Notes: generated from the sequence alone by a model not told the origin. A DNA stretch of 36,108 nucleotides from Candidatus Thermoplasmatota archaeon (GCA_018814355.1 JAHIZT010000080.1:1-36108); one strand, 5' to 3'. Shown: positions 9,733 to 18,201, counted from the stretch's first letter. Numbers and translations: made by a program.

Positions 9733-10812
9733 TCATTTCTGAGCCGGGCCATTTGGCTGAGATTTCTTGGCGTATCTGTATGAGATGTGGCAGTTTCCTT
9801 CCCTGGAGACCATGCATGGACCGATCGGCGTGCTTGGAGTGCACTTCTTCGCAAATAGAGGACATTCCTCGCTCGTGAGAATACCTCGGAGCATCTCGCC
9901 GCACCTGCATCCCTTCGCCTCGCTGTACTCTCGTTGCCGTATCGGTTCCAGCAGATCCTCGAATCTCCTTCCAGCATCGTGTCTCTCGAGCTTCTTTCTG
10001 ATGGCGAGGCCGCTCTCCTTGATCACCGGGAATCCTCTCCAGGGAACGTCTACGGGCTCGAACGCATCCTTCATCGCCTTGATTGCCGTGGGATTGCCGT
10101 CCGTGTGGACAACCCGCGTGTACTCGTTCTGGACCTCCGCCCGGCCTTCTTTCGCCTGGACTGCCAGCATGTAGACTCCCATCAGAAGGTCGATGGGTTC
10201 GAAGCCGGCGACTACTTGCGGGATCCCGTACTTCTTCGAAAGGAATTCATACGGCCTGGTCCCGATGATCGTGCTCACGTGACCGGGCTGGATCATGCCG
10301 TCAAGCTTGATCTCGCCCATTTCAGCGATCGCCTCCAGGGCAGGAGGGACGGTCCTGTGGCAGCTTAGGACCGAGAAGTTGACCGGGGGATCCGACAGAA
10401 GTGCGGAGGCGGTTGTCGGAGCGGTCGTCTCGAAACCGATGCCCATGAAGACGACCTCTTTCTGGACTTTCCTTGCAAGGACCACGGCGTCGTCGACGCC
10501 AAAGACGACTCTGACATCGGCTCCCTCCGCTTTCGCATCGTTAAGACAGCCCCTCGTTCCTGGGACCTTCATCACGTCGCCGAAAACCGCAACTGTCAGG
10601 CCCGTTCTGGCCAAAGCCAGGATCTCCTCGATCTCTCCCGGCGGCGTCACGCAGACTGGGCATCCGGGTCCTTGGCGTATGTCGATCCCTACGCGTTTGA
10701 ACTCGCTGTCGAGGCCGAATCTGACGAGTGTATCCTGGTGCGTGCCGCACACGTGCATCAGGGTGAGCTTGAGGTTCATGTCCTCGAGCTTCTTGATGAT
10801 CTTACGGGACAT
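9733..10812 (-). CDS. hypD: Hydrogenase maturation protein HypD
   Basis: HypD is the [4Fe-4S] scaffold that, with HypC, assembles the Fe(CN)2CO unit of [NiFe]-hydrogenases in the cytoplasm. The 359-residue protein has the conserved CGTH motif (C22), the GPGCPVC motif (C51, C54) and, at the C-terminus, the cysteine-rich Fe-S region from CRCGEM to GNCH. Length is normal. It is the last of five hyp genes and follows hypA by 16 bp. The ATG is preceded by a weak purine-rich site. Confidence 0.95.
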   Translation of the reverse strand: MSRKIIKKLEDMNLKLTLMHVCGTHQDTLVRFGLDSEFKRVGIDIRQGPGCPVCVTPPGEIEEILALARTGLTVAVFGDVMKVPGTRGCLNDAKAEGADVRVVFGVDDAVVLARKVQKEVVFMGIGFETTAPTTASALLSDPPVNFSVLSCHRTVPPALEAIAEMGEIKLDGMIQPGHVSTIIGTRPYEFLSKKYGIPQVVAGFEPIDLLMGVYMLAVQAKEGRAEVQNEYTRVVHTDGNPTAIKAMKDAFEPVDVPWRGFPVIKESGLAIRKKLERHDAGRRFEDLLEPIRQREYSEAKGCRCGEMLRGILTSEECPLFAKKCTPSTPIGPCMVSREGNCHISYRYAKKSQPNGPAQK

Positions 10813-10828
10813 TTCCTTGTCCCTCAGC

Positions 10829-11203
10829 TTATACGTCCGGCACCACCATCCTGATGTTCCTTATCAGGCACTCCCTGCCCTCCGTGATCTTGGCGCCGCC
10901 CTTGCATTTCGGGCATTCCAGGATCGGGACTACCCTGTGCGTAGAGTCACCTGACAGAGATATGGAACCCTCGTAGCCGCAGGAACACACGATCTTCCCC
11001 CTGATGTTGCCGACCATCAGTCTGGCGCCATCCAGGATCGTGCCCTTGGACAGTACCTCGAACGCGAACTTCATCTGTTCTTCGCCGAGCATCGTGTACT
11101 CACCTATCTCCAGGTCCACTTGCTCGATCTTCTTCGCGTTTCGCTTCTTCGCCTCGGACAGGATGCTGTCGACTATCTGAGTCATGACCGAGAACTCGTG
11201 CAT
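10829..11203 (-). CDS. hypA: Hydrogenase nickel insertion protein HypA
   Basis: HypA delivers nickel, with HypB, to the large subunit of [NiFe]-hydrogenases. The 124-residue protein starts MHE, where His2 and Glu3 belong to the known nickel site. It has a structural zinc site built from a CSC pair (near residue 73) and a CPKC pair (near residue 98). Length and domain order are normal. It begins three bases after the hypC stop. Confidence 0.94.
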   Translation of the reverse strand: MHEFSVMTQIVDSILSEAKKRNAKKIEQVDLEIGEYTMLGEEQMKFAFEVLSKGTILDGARLMVGNIRGKIVCSCGYEGSISLSGDSTHRVVPILECPKCKGGAKITEGRECLIRNIRMVVPDV

Positions 11204-11206
11204 CCT

Positions 11207-11434
11207 CTACGCTCCGGACGACTCATGGTCCAACATTTCCCTGAAGATCTCGAGGGTCTTCTCCGCCTCTTGCCTGTCCATGACCTGAATCGCGTAGCCG
11301 GCGTGGACTATGACGAAATCGCCGATCTTTGCTTCCACTAGTGATATGTTCGCGGTCCTGGAGACACCTCCGTAGTCAACGGTGGCCGTGTGACCTTCTA
11401 TGGATTTCACTTCTGCCGGAACGGCTAGGCACAT
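11207..11434 (-). CDS. hypC: Hydrogenase maturation chaperone HypC
   Basis: HypC works with HypD in building the Fe(CN)2CO cofactor and then chaperones the hydrogenase large subunit. The 75-residue protein begins MCLAVP; Cys2 is the essential residue of the family. There is no ribosome binding site before the ATG, but a TATA-like box lies about 28 bp upstream, so a leaderless transcript could begin here inside the hyp cluster. It may also be read through from hypF, 34 bp upstream. Confidence 0.94.
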   Translation of the reverse strand: MCLAVPAEVKSIEGHTATVDYGGVSRTANISLVEAKIGDFVIVHAGYAIQVMDRQEAEKTLEIFREMLDHESSGA

Positions 11435-11457
11435 CGGGTATCGAGTATACGGGGTCC

Positions 11458-11466
11458 TTTATTAAG
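11458..11466 (-). promoter_or_regulatory. TATA-like box for a leaderless hypC transcript
   Basis: CTTAATAAA on the minus strand is centred 28 bp before the hypC ATG, the usual distance to an archaeal transcription start. hypC lacks a Shine-Dalgarno site, in agreement with leaderless translation. No matching BRE stands out. Confidence 0.4.
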
Positions 11467-11468
11467 TC

Positions 11469-13676
11469 TTACCCGACAAGGGAGCCAGCTATCGCGTTCT
11501 GGCCCGTGGAAATGCCACCATCGCCGTTGGAGATCCGCTCATGGCCGATGAACTCCAGTCCCCTTCTTTCGATAGCCTCTTTGACCCAGGCGGTGATGGG
11601 CCCACTGTAGGAAACCCCGCCTGTGACCCCCACCTGCTTGAGGCCGTTGGATTCCGCGTGCCCGCAGGCCCTGTCCGCAACCCCAGTCACCAGAGTCCTG
11701 ACAAACGAGGCGGCAGCGTCTGCCCGAGAGCGATCGGTTTCTATTCTCATTTCTAGGAGCTGCCGGAACATAGGAAGCGTCCTCGCGACTTCAACGTTCC
11801 CGCTCCTTCCGAATTCCAGGTCGAACTTTTCATTTGATTTTCCGGTCTCCAGCCACTTCTCCAGCTTGATAGCGGGCTCACCCTCGTATGTCCGTTTGCA
11901 GCAGATTCCGAGTATGCACGAAACCGAGTCAAGAACACGCCCCATGCTGGAAGCCGTGACGCTCTTGTCGAGCATCCTTGAGTAGACCTCTATGTCCTTC
12001 TCCTCCGCCATCGTCGGCTCGATTCCGAGCTTGAGCTGGATAGCTGTCACGACCCGCTTCGGGTCGATCACTGCTCTGTCGCCACCCAGGAGCGGTATTC
12101 CTTCGAGCGTTCCCAGACGCTTGTACTCGGAGAAGTCGGCCAACAGGGTCTCACCTCCCCATGAAGAGCCATCATCCCCGTAGCCCGTGCCGTCCCATGT
12201 GAGGCAGACCAACGGACCTTCGATCTTCCGGTCGATCTTCAGCGCAGCCGCGTGCGCGTGATAGTGCTGAGTCTCTATCAGTTGGGCGCCGTACTCCCTC
12301 GCCAGTCTCTTCGCCACGATCCTTGTGGAGTATCTGGGATGTCTGTCCAGCCCAATCGCCTCGAACCACTTCATCCCCAGTAGATCGCTCAGATGGTGGA
12401 TCGCATCGTCCAGGTACTGCAGAGTGGGATACTGCTGGGACTCGCCGACATACTGCGTGAGGAATATCTCGCCGTTCCTCGAGACGGAACCTGTGACATC
12501 CCACTGCGCTCCTACGCCAATGACTGGATGCTTGTGGTTCGCCTCTACCGGAACGGGAACGAATCCCCGCGACTTCCTCGTGAAGTTGGTCCTCTCAGAA
12601 TTGATCTTCACGACGGAGTCGTCGCAGCGATGGATGATCCTTCTGTTGTGCATGAGATAGCAGTCGAGGCCGAGCTCGAAGGCCTTCTCGTTCTCCACTG
12701 CCATCGGCTCGCCTGGTGGGTTGGCAGAAGTCATGATGACGCCATCAGCTTCGAGGTGATGGAACATCAGAAGATGGGCGCCTGAGTACGGCAGCATCAC
12801 TCCCAAGTTCCCTAGCCCAGGCGAGATTCTCTCGAGCTTGTTCTTCGCACTCTCCCTCTTGTGTAGCAGGACTATGGGCCTCTGCGGGGAGGTCAGCAGG
12901 TTCTCCTCGGCCTCGGTCACGAGAACGTACTTCTTCGCGGTCTCGAGGTCACGCATCATTACCGCGTACGGTTTGTCCCCTCTCCTGTAGATCTTCCTCA
13001 ATCTGGCGGCGTTGTCGAAGGTGCATATTATGTGCATCCCGCCCCAGCCTTTGAGAAGACCGACTGCCCCCTCATTGATCCTCTTCGCGAACTCCCGGAA
13101 CGGGTCCCTCCCCACCTCTTTCCTATTACTATCATATAGTGTGTATGTCGGCCCGCATTCGGGGCACGAGATTGTCTGTGCATGGAACCTGCGTTCGTCC
13201 GGCGACGCATATTCCTTGGTGCAGTCCGGGCACATCGGGAAGTCCGACATGCTGGTCCTAGGACGGTCGAACGGCAGGTCGGCGATGACCGTGAATCTAG
13301 CGCCGCACTCCGTGCAGTTCGTGAACGGGAACAGGTATCTTCTGTCGCCCGATCTCCTGAAATCGACCACGCAGTTCATGCATATCGCTGTGTCAGTCGG
13401 GATAAGGGACACGCGCGCACCGTCGTGGCTCTTGACTATCGAGAACTCCTCCAGCTTCTCGTCGACCTCCTCGAACTCCGCGCGGTCGATCCTGGCGAGC
13501 GCGGGTAACGCATTCCTTAGCTCCTTGAGGAACTTCTCCGCGTCCCTGTCTATATGTATTTCAACGTTGGAGCCATTGTTGAGGACATATCCTCTCAGGT
13601 TCATGGCCTTCGCGACCCTGTAGACCGTGGGCCTGAACCCGACACCTTGTACGACTCCGTAGACAGTGATCTTCAT
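11469..13676 (-). CDS. hypF: Carbamoyltransferase HypF
   Basis: HypF turns carbamoyl phosphate into the carbamoyl group passed to HypE, the source of the cyanide ligands of [NiFe]-hydrogenases. The 735-residue protein has all family parts in order: an acylphosphatase domain (GVVQGVGFRP near residue 7), paired CxxC zinc fingers (about 98-185), a YrdC-like domain (about 190-375) and a Kae1-like C-terminal domain that includes HxHAHA-type histidines (HYHAHAAA). Length is normal. An AGAGGA site precedes the ATG and the gene starts nine bases after hypB. Its partner HypE is not encoded in this window. Confidence 0.95.
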   Translation of the reverse strand: MKITVYGVVQGVGFRPTVYRVAKAMNLRGYVLNNGSNVEIHIDRDAEKFLKELRNALPALARIDRAEFEEVDEKLEEFSIVKSHDGARVSLIPTDTAICMNCVVDFRRSGDRRYLFPFTNCTECGARFTVIADLPFDRPRTSMSDFPMCPDCTKEYASPDERRFHAQTISCPECGPTYTLYDSNRKEVGRDPFREFAKRINEGAVGLLKGWGGMHIICTFDNAARLRKIYRRGDKPYAVMMRDLETAKKYVLVTEAEENLLTSPQRPIVLLHKRESAKNKLERISPGLGNLGVMLPYSGAHLLMFHHLEADGVIMTSANPPGEPMAVENEKAFELGLDCYLMHNRRIIHRCDDSVVKINSERTNFTRKSRGFVPVPVEANHKHPVIGVGAQWDVTGSVSRNGEIFLTQYVGESQQYPTLQYLDDAIHHLSDLLGMKWFEAIGLDRHPRYSTRIVAKRLAREYGAQLIETQHYHAHAAALKIDRKIEGPLVCLTWDGTGYGDDGSSWGGETLLADFSEYKRLGTLEGIPLLGGDRAVIDPKRVVTAIQLKLGIEPTMAEEKDIEVYSRMLDKSVTASSMGRVLDSVSCILGICCKRTYEGEPAIKLEKWLETGKSNEKFDLEFGRSGNVEVARTLPMFRQLLEMRIETDRSRADAAASFVRTLVTGVADRACGHAESNGLKQVGVTGGVSYSGPITAWVKEAIERRGLEFIGHERISNGDGGISTGQNAIAGSLVG

Positions 13677-13685
13677 GGTCGTCCT

Positions 13686-14336
13686 CTAGAACCCGAGCGC
13701 CCTGACCAGTTCGTCCATGCCTTTCCCATGGCGCGCGTCCATCATGATTATCGTTGCGCCCGGGTTGGTCCTTCGGGCATCCCTCTCAAGGATCTTCGGG
13801 TCGACTTCCATCGCCTGGGCGAGGTCGACCTTGTTTATTACGATGACATCTGAGAACGCGAATATGGCAGGGTGTTTTCGGACCATATCGTCACCTTCGG
13901 TGACGCTTATCACCACAACTCGCTTGTGTGATCCGAGTGGGAAATCAACTGGGCAGACGAGGTTCCCAACGTTCTCAATGAACAGGAAATCGATCTTGTC
14001 GAGAGGCATATCCTCGAGAGCGTGGTCGACGAGGTGGGCGTCCAGATGGCACTCCTTCCCGGTGTTGATGTTGGCTGCTGGTACGCCGTGCGAGACGAAC
14101 CTGTTGTAGTCGTCGTCCCCGGAGACGTCTCCAGCGATGGCCGCGGGTCTCTTGCCCTTGGCCTTCAGGATGTCCATCAGTTTCTCGATGATCAGAGTCT
14201 TCCCGGAACCTATCGCCCCCAGGAAGTCAAAGGCCACGATACCGTGCGACTCGAGGTGCGCCCTGTTCTCGTCCGCTATCCGCCTGTTCTCGGACAGGAT
14301 GTCCTTCTCGAGGTCCACGGTCACGACTTTGTGCAT
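13686..14336 (-). CDS. hypB: Hydrogenase nickel incorporation GTPase HypB
   Basis: HypB is a GTPase that, with HypA, loads nickel into [NiFe]-hydrogenases. I place the start at 14336 (216 residues, beginning MHKVVTVDLEKDIL), which matches the usual archaeal N-terminus. An ATG at 14390 would add 18 residues unlike the family. The P-loop GAIGSGKT is at 40-47. The ECHLDAH and NLVCP motifs supply the metal-site cysteines, and NKVD is the guanine-specificity motif. There is no histidine-rich N-terminal stretch. A TATA-like box 25-37 bp upstream suggests a leaderless start and makes this the first gene of the hyp operon. Confidence 0.93.
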   Translation of the reverse strand: MHKVVTVDLEKDILSENRRIADENRAHLESHGIVAFDFLGAIGSGKTLIIEKLMDILKAKGKRPAAIAGDVSGDDDYNRFVSHGVPAANINTGKECHLDAHLVDHALEDMPLDKIDFLFIENVGNLVCPVDFPLGSHKRVVVISVTEGDDMVRKHPAIFAFSDVIVINKVDLAQAMEVDPKILERDARRTNPGATIIMMDARHGKGMDELVRALGF

Positions 14337-14360
14337 GCTTGCGGGAAACGGGCCTACCGG

Positions 14361-14373
14361 AATAACCTTTTCG
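14361..14373 (-). promoter_or_regulatory. Promoter of the hyp operon
   Basis: The minus strand reads CGAAAAGGTTATT, a BRE-like block followed by a weak TATA box. It is centred about 28-30 bp before the hypB ATG at 14336, as expected for a leaderless mRNA. This also argues against the upstream ATG at 14390, which would lie before the promoter. Confidence 0.45.
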
Positions 14374-14591
14374 CCTCGAACCCAGGTCATGCGCTCTTGC
14401 CGTAGTAGTCCTTCACAGTCTTACGCGTCAGCAACCAGGGCGCGGTGACATCGATCCTCAACAGGCGCGCGAGACCGAACGACCTCGGCTTCTCCGAGTT
14501 CGGTGGCGTCGTCAAGGGGCTGAAGGCCGTCAAGGGCGAGACCGAGCAGAAGGAAAAGAAGATCCAGCAAAACCCATGATGTCCTCCACGT

Positions 14592-14645
14592 AATCCCTTC
14601 GGCGGCTCCAAGCTCATCGCCCTAGATGACTTCGCCGAAGGGATT
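14592..14645. repeat. Perfect 13-bp inverted repeat
   Basis: AATCCCTTCGGCG at 14592-14604 is repeated exactly inverted at 14633-14645, with 28 bp between the arms. On the minus strand the second arm touches the stop codon of the 20-residue ORF at 14645-14707. It could be a transcript hairpin, a protein-binding palindrome or a remnant of a mobile element end. There is no following T-run on the minus strand. Confidence 0.7.
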
Positions 14646-14707
14646 CAACCATTCCTTTTCATCGACATTTGCCGCAGTACATTCTCAGCGCCTAGCAGCT
14701 CGTTCAT
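14645..14707 (-). CDS. Possible 20-residue small protein or leader peptide
   Basis: A GGGGAGGTG ribosome binding site (14711-14719) lies three bases before an ATG that opens a 20-codon frame, MNELLGAENV and ten more residues, ending in TGA. A TATA-like box lies about 48 bp upstream, and the stop codon abuts a perfect inverted repeat. Promoter, ribosome binding site, short frame and hairpin together resemble a small transcription unit or an attenuator-type leader, about 310 bp before hypB on the same strand. Nothing in the sequence identifies a function, and it could also be the front end of a decayed gene, because the frame stays open after the TGA as far as 14387. Confidence 0.3.
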   Translation of the reverse strand: MNELLGAENVLRQMSMKRNG

Positions 14708-14750
14708 CCGCACCTCCCCTCAAGCTAGTTCTATAACGTCAGAGAAACAG

Positions 14751-14759
14751 GTAATATAG
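14751..14759. promoter_or_regulatory. TATA-like box in a divergent spacer
   Basis: The sequence GTAATATAG reads CTATATTAC on the minus strand. It could serve the small minus-strand ORF starting at 14707 (start site near 14730) or, on the plus strand, the M6 protease gene at 14850 with a leader of about 65 nt. Confidence 0.35.
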
Positions 14760-14849
14760 CAGTACTGAGATTTGGGGGTATTCGGTTCGAGTCAGTATCG
14801 AATCGGGGAGCCGTCGAAGTTACGGCTCATAGAGGGGGAGAAACAGGTT

Positions 14850-17204
14850 ATGAACGATACGAGAAGTGAGCGGAGCGTGCGGGGTCGGAACGCCCTGCTT
14901 ACAGTATTTGTCGTGGGCGTGATGGTCGCGACGGCGTTCGCGGTCACGGCCCAAGTCATGCACCGGTCAAGGGCGGAGATGCTGTCCGATGTGCCGTTGC
15001 AGTGGCAAAAGTATGTGAATGGAGCTATCCAGAACGGTGAGATTCCAAGTGGCGCGTCATCGGCCGCGGTCAGGGACTGGCTGGTGAACAGCATCGCGGG
15101 AATGAGCGACAAGGTCAAGAGCAGCTATGTGAACCCCTTGAACGCCAAGAAGGTGGCCGAGAGGGAGGCTGCAGGTGGCACCCCGGCCGAACCGCCAGCC
15201 TTGACGGGAGTCGGCAAGATCCTAGTGGTCTTGGTCGAATTCGCAGGTTCGGACACAGACAAGGGCGTGACCTACACTGGACCGTTGCACAACACGATCC
15301 CGCAGCCGACTGCGGATAACAATGTCGACTACTGGAGGTCTGACTTCACACCCAGTCACTACAGAGAACTCCTCTTCGGCAAGAAGACGGGGTCTCTCGC
15401 CAACTACATGAAGGAGCAGTCGGGCGGACAGTACACTGTTGACGGGTTCGTGACCGACTGGGTCCAGATCAAGGACCACTCGCAGTGGTACTACGGAGCC
15501 GACAGCCGCACGGGCGGTGCCGGGTCCGACGACCTGAACGGTCCAGTATGGCGCATGGCCATCGACGCTGCGAAGGCCGCCTACGACCAGTACGGTATGT
15601 CCATCCCGTGGTACGACTTCGACACTAACAATGACGGTTGGATCGACAGCCTCATGGTCATCCGCGCCGGACAGGAGCAGGAGCCCGGCCCGTCGTGGTA
15701 CATCTGGGGCCACAGCTGGTTCGCCAACTGGCCCGCAGGGTACGAGATCGTCCCGGGCCTCAAGGTAGGGTCATACACCTGTGAGGCTGAGGACGGCACG
15801 CTCGGACTATTCGCACACGAGTACGCACACCAGCTCGGCCTGCCGGACGAGTACGACACCACCTACATCGGGGAGAGCTCGACTGGGTTCTGGACGCTTA
15901 TGTCCTCAGGAATGTGGAACCCGGGCCCGACCCCAGATGGAAGGATGGCGCTCGGCGTCCTGCCGGCACACATGAATGTCTGGAGCAAGTATGTACTCGG
16001 CTGGGAGAACGGCGCGACTGCCTACTTCGACTACTCGAGCGGAGCACCGGTCTCTGGGACAGTGAGCCTCTCCCAGGTTGAGGGGAAGATCGGGACAAGA
16101 GCTGTCAAGGTGGAGCTGCCCAAGAAATCGGTCACTCTGCCATTGCCTAGTCCGCATACTGGCAGCTATCAGCTGTACTCCGGCTTCAAGCCCGATGTCA
16201 CCGATGTCATGGGAGGCACTTGGTCGTCCTATATGATGACCGCGACGATCCCTACCGTGCCCGTGGGCGCCAAGCTCACGTTCTACGAATGGTGGGACAT
16301 CGAGGCCTACTACGACTGGGGCAGCGTCGAGGTGTCAACGGACGGTGGCATGACCTGGACCTCATTGCCAGGCAAGTACACCACTACCGCAAACCCGATT
16401 GGGAGCAACCCGGGCAACGGCATAACGGGCACCACGAAAAAGGTTGTCCTTGAAGAGATGGACATGTCTGCCTATGCGGGGGCGACGAACCTGCTCCTGA
16501 GGTACACGTTGAGCCAGGACGGCGGGGTCTACGGACTCGGCTGGACGGTGGACGATGTGACCGTGGCGGGCTCTGACGGAACGATCGCGTTCCAGGACAT
16601 GGTTGACGCGAGCTCTGCGTCCAAGTGGGTCATTACCGCGACGGACGACATGGGCTCTGGCTGGTCCGTTGCGAGCGCGGGAGCCGGCGGCTCGTTCCGA
16701 CACTACTACATCATGGAGTGGAGGAACTTCGTCGGGTACGACTCTGCGCTGTACAACAGCTACCAGTTCGTCGGCCTGTACGTCAAGTTCTGGTCCCACA
16801 CGCCTGGTCTGATGATATGGTACCGTGACATGTCAATGGGTGACAACGATGTCGGACTGCACCCCGGCCATGTCGCGATCGGTGCGGTCGATGCCCACCC
16901 GGAACCATTGTACAGAGCGGACAGGCACTTCGTGCGGGAGCGCATTCAGCTGATGGACGCGGCGTTCGGGCTCAGGCTAACGATCGGGAACACGATCACG
17001 CTGATCGGCGTTCCGACCACGTTCCCGTCACTGCCCGCTCAGCCAACCTTCGACGACAAGAACACCTTCTACTACTCGCAGTTCTACAAGGGAACCTTCG
17101 AGTTCATCGGCATGAAGCTGCCGACATATGGTGTGAAGGCGACCGTCCTCAGCGAGAAGGCGGGACTGACTGGAGCTACCATATCCATCAACGCTGCTCC
17201 ATAA
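14850..17204 (+). CDS. Secreted M6-family (immune inhibitor A-like) metalloprotease
   Basis: The 784-residue protein should be an exported zinc protease. An N-terminal hydrophobic segment (about residues 14-35) follows an Arg-rich start and looks like a signal peptide or membrane anchor. The zinc motif HEYAH is at 323-327, within the M6-type context HEYAHQLGLPDEYD, followed by a MSSGMWN turn. The later part (about 470-590) holds an aromatic, acidic beta domain like the MAM/IIA accessory domain (WWDIEAYYDWGSVEVSTDGG). I chose the ATG at 14850 over one at 14772 because GGGGGAG lies nine bases before it and the earlier one would put 26 polar residues before the signal. Likely role: digestion of extracellular protein for nutrition. 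Confidence 0.88.
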   Translation: MNDTRSERSVRGRNALLTVFVVGVMVATAFAVTAQVMHRSRAEMLSDVPLQWQKYVNGAIQNGEIPSGASSAAVRDWLVNSIAGMSDKVKSSYVNPLNAKKVAEREAAGGTPAEPPALTGVGKILVVLVEFAGSDTDKGVTYTGPLHNTIPQPTADNNVDYWRSDFTPSHYRELLFGKKTGSLANYMKEQSGGQYTVDGFVTDWVQIKDHSQWYYGADSRTGGAGSDDLNGPVWRMAIDAAKAAYDQYGMSIPWYDFDTNNDGWIDSLMVIRAGQEQEPGPSWYIWGHSWFANWPAGYEIVPGLKVGSYTCEAEDGTLGLFAHEYAHQLGLPDEYDTTYIGESSTGFWTLMSSGMWNPGPTPDGRMALGVLPAHMNVWSKYVLGWENGATAYFDYSSGAPVSGTVSLSQVEGKIGTRAVKVELPKKSVTLPLPSPHTGSYQLYSGFKPDVTDVMGGTWSSYMMTATIPTVPVGAKLTFYEWWDIEAYYDWGSVEVSTDGGMTWTSLPGKYTTTANPIGSNPGNGITGTTKKVVLEEMDMSAYAGATNLLLRYTLSQDGGVYGLGWTVDDVTVAGSDGTIAFQDMVDASSASKWVITATDDMGSGWSVASAGAGGSFRHYYIMEWRNFVGYDSALYNSYQFVGLYVKFWSHTPGLMIWYRDMSMGDNDVGLHPGHVAIGAVDAHPEPLYRADRHFVRERIQLMDAAFGLRLTIGNTITLIGVPTTFPSLPAQPTFDDKNTFYYSQFYKGTFEFIGMKLPTYGVKATVLSEKAGLTGATISINAAP

Positions 17205-17237
17205 GCGAGAGCGAGTGCTGGACAAACCCTTTCCCAA

Positions 17238-17254
17238 TCATCTTTTCTTTTCTC
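17238..17254 (+). terminator. T-rich terminator after the M6 protease gene
   Basis: A pyrimidine run (TCTTTTCTTTTCTC) begins about 35 bp after the protease stop codon. Archaeal RNA polymerase commonly stops at such T-rich stretches without a hairpin. Confidence 0.5.
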
Positions 17255-17283
17255 ATGACCCGACTATGTCCTCGAGACCGATC

Positions 17284-17634
17284 CTAGATCCTCGACCCGA
17301 TGAGGAATATCTGCGGGAGGGCGCCTACGAAGGCGGTCACGAAGATGAGGACCACGGCAAGCACGAAATGCATCGTGATGAAGGACAGAAGAATGCTGAA
17401 AGCTAGGATGACAAGTATGGTTATCCACACGAAGGTGAAGGCCATGGCGCGCCTTCCAGGGGTCCCACCTATCCAGGGGAAGTCGTTGAGGAAGTCGTCC
17501 TTTCCCGGTCCTCTCCGCATGTGGTCAAGCTCGTGCTCGCTCGGCGGGCGGGACCGGAGCCATGCGCCGCATCTGTCGCAAGTGTTGCTCCTGTTGTTGA
17601 ACCTGACTCTGCGGCCACAGCTAGGACATCTCAT
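17284..17634 (-). CDS. Small zinc-ribbon membrane protein
   Basis: The function is not known. The 116-residue protein opens with a zinc ribbon (C3, C6, C19, C22; MRCPSCG and CDRCG), then a charged linker (about 25-60), then two adjacent hydrophobic segments (about 63-86 and 88-112) that should be membrane helices. Such ribbon-plus-helix proteins are common in archaea and mostly uncharacterised. It runs opposite to the protease gene (about 80 bp between the stops), so it is not in that operon. There is no clear Shine-Dalgarno site at the ATG. Confidence 0.7.
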   Translation of the reverse strand: MRCPSCGRRVRFNNRSNTCDRCGAWLRSRPPSEHELDHMRRGPGKDDFLNDFPWIGGTPGRRAMAFTFVWITILVILAFSILLSFITMHFVLAVVLIFVTAFVGALPQIFLIGSRI

Positions 17635-17700
17635 GGTCTTCGCTCAGGGAGAGAATAGGTCGCAGGCGGCTAAGTTACTGTTGCTTCGCGAGAATCAGTT

Positions 17701-18177
17701 TCAGGACCTTACATCAAGAACATAGACTAGGTCCTGTCCTCCAGGGTCGTACAATTCATCTAGTCTCGCTGCAACCCTGAATCCGATCTTCTCGTAAAGC
17801 TTCCTCGCACTAGCCCTTTCCGCCTGGGTCGTCAGGACGATTTTCCTCACCTTGATCCCATGGTCATCGAAGTAGGTCCGCACGTCGTCAATCGATCTTC
17901 TGAGGAGCTTCTCAGCGAGGCCCATCCTCCGGGACTTCTCTTCCACCCATACGTTCTCTATCCACCCCAAACCGCTGTACCGTTCACCCTCGATCCTCCA
18001 GGCGCATGCTCCTTGGATTCTGCCGTCGATTTCGGCAACGACTATGTGATGATAGTCGAAGTAGCAGTTGATGAACCAACGGGATTCCTCCTCCGAGGTC
18101 TTCAGGTCCTGGTTTCGGAACATCTCGATGAGACTTTCCAAATCATCTTTGGAGGCACTGCGGATGTCGACTGTCAA
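17701..18177 (-). CDS. GNAT-family N-acetyltransferase
   Basis: The 158-residue protein has the GNAT fold pattern: an N-terminal strand-helix (DIRSASKDDLESLIEMF), a central strand with WIENVWVEEKSRRMGLAEKLL that supplies the acetyl-CoA loop (R/Q-x-x-G/A version: RRMGLA), and the late ASARKLYEKIGF motif. It transfers an acetyl group from acetyl-CoA to an unknown amine. The start is a TTG at 18177; no ribosome binding site is visible, but a TATA-like box lies 29 bp upstream, as for a leaderless mRNA. It stands alone. Confidence 0.8.
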   Translation of the reverse strand: MTVDIRSASKDDLESLIEMFRNQDLKTSEEESRWFINCYFDYHHIVVAEIDGRIQGACAWRIEGERYSGLGWIENVWVEEKSRRMGLAEKLLRRSIDDVRTYFDDHGIKVRKIVLTTQAERASARKLYEKIGFRVAARLDELYDPGGQDLVYVLDVRS

Positions 18178-18201
18178 GCGTCTGCAGATATTCGAACCGC
18201 C

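Larger units (their letters stand above)
14374..14849. other. Gap between hypB and the M6 protease
   Basis: No full gene is recognised here. On the minus strand the stretch 14387-14480 has coding-like codon use (ending KTVKDYYGKSA), and on the plus strand 14463-14577 also looks coding (GFSEFGGVVKGLKAVKGE, ending at a TGA) but lacks a start. Farther right are a perfect inverted repeat, a possible 20-residue ORF and a TATA-like box, listed separately. The scraps may be remnants of decayed genes. Confidence 0.4.

Noticed and set aside
9517-9977. Short frames on both strands between hypD and the Hdr promoter
   Set aside because: They run into hypD antisense or lack start signals, and their codon use does not match the neighbours.
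14387-14617. 76-codon minus-strand frame upstream of hypB as a real gene
   Set aside because: No ribosome binding site precedes its ATG, the first half is Cys/Phe/Ser-rich and unlike a protein of this genome, and the hyp promoter lies just beyond its end. Kept only as possible remnant DNA.
14645-14647. In-frame TGA as a selenocysteine codon joining the 20-codon frame to the downstream minus-strand frame
   Set aside because: The inverted repeat next to it lacks the conserved features of an archaeal SECIS element, which normally lies in an untranslated region, and the downstream part is not a known selenoprotein.
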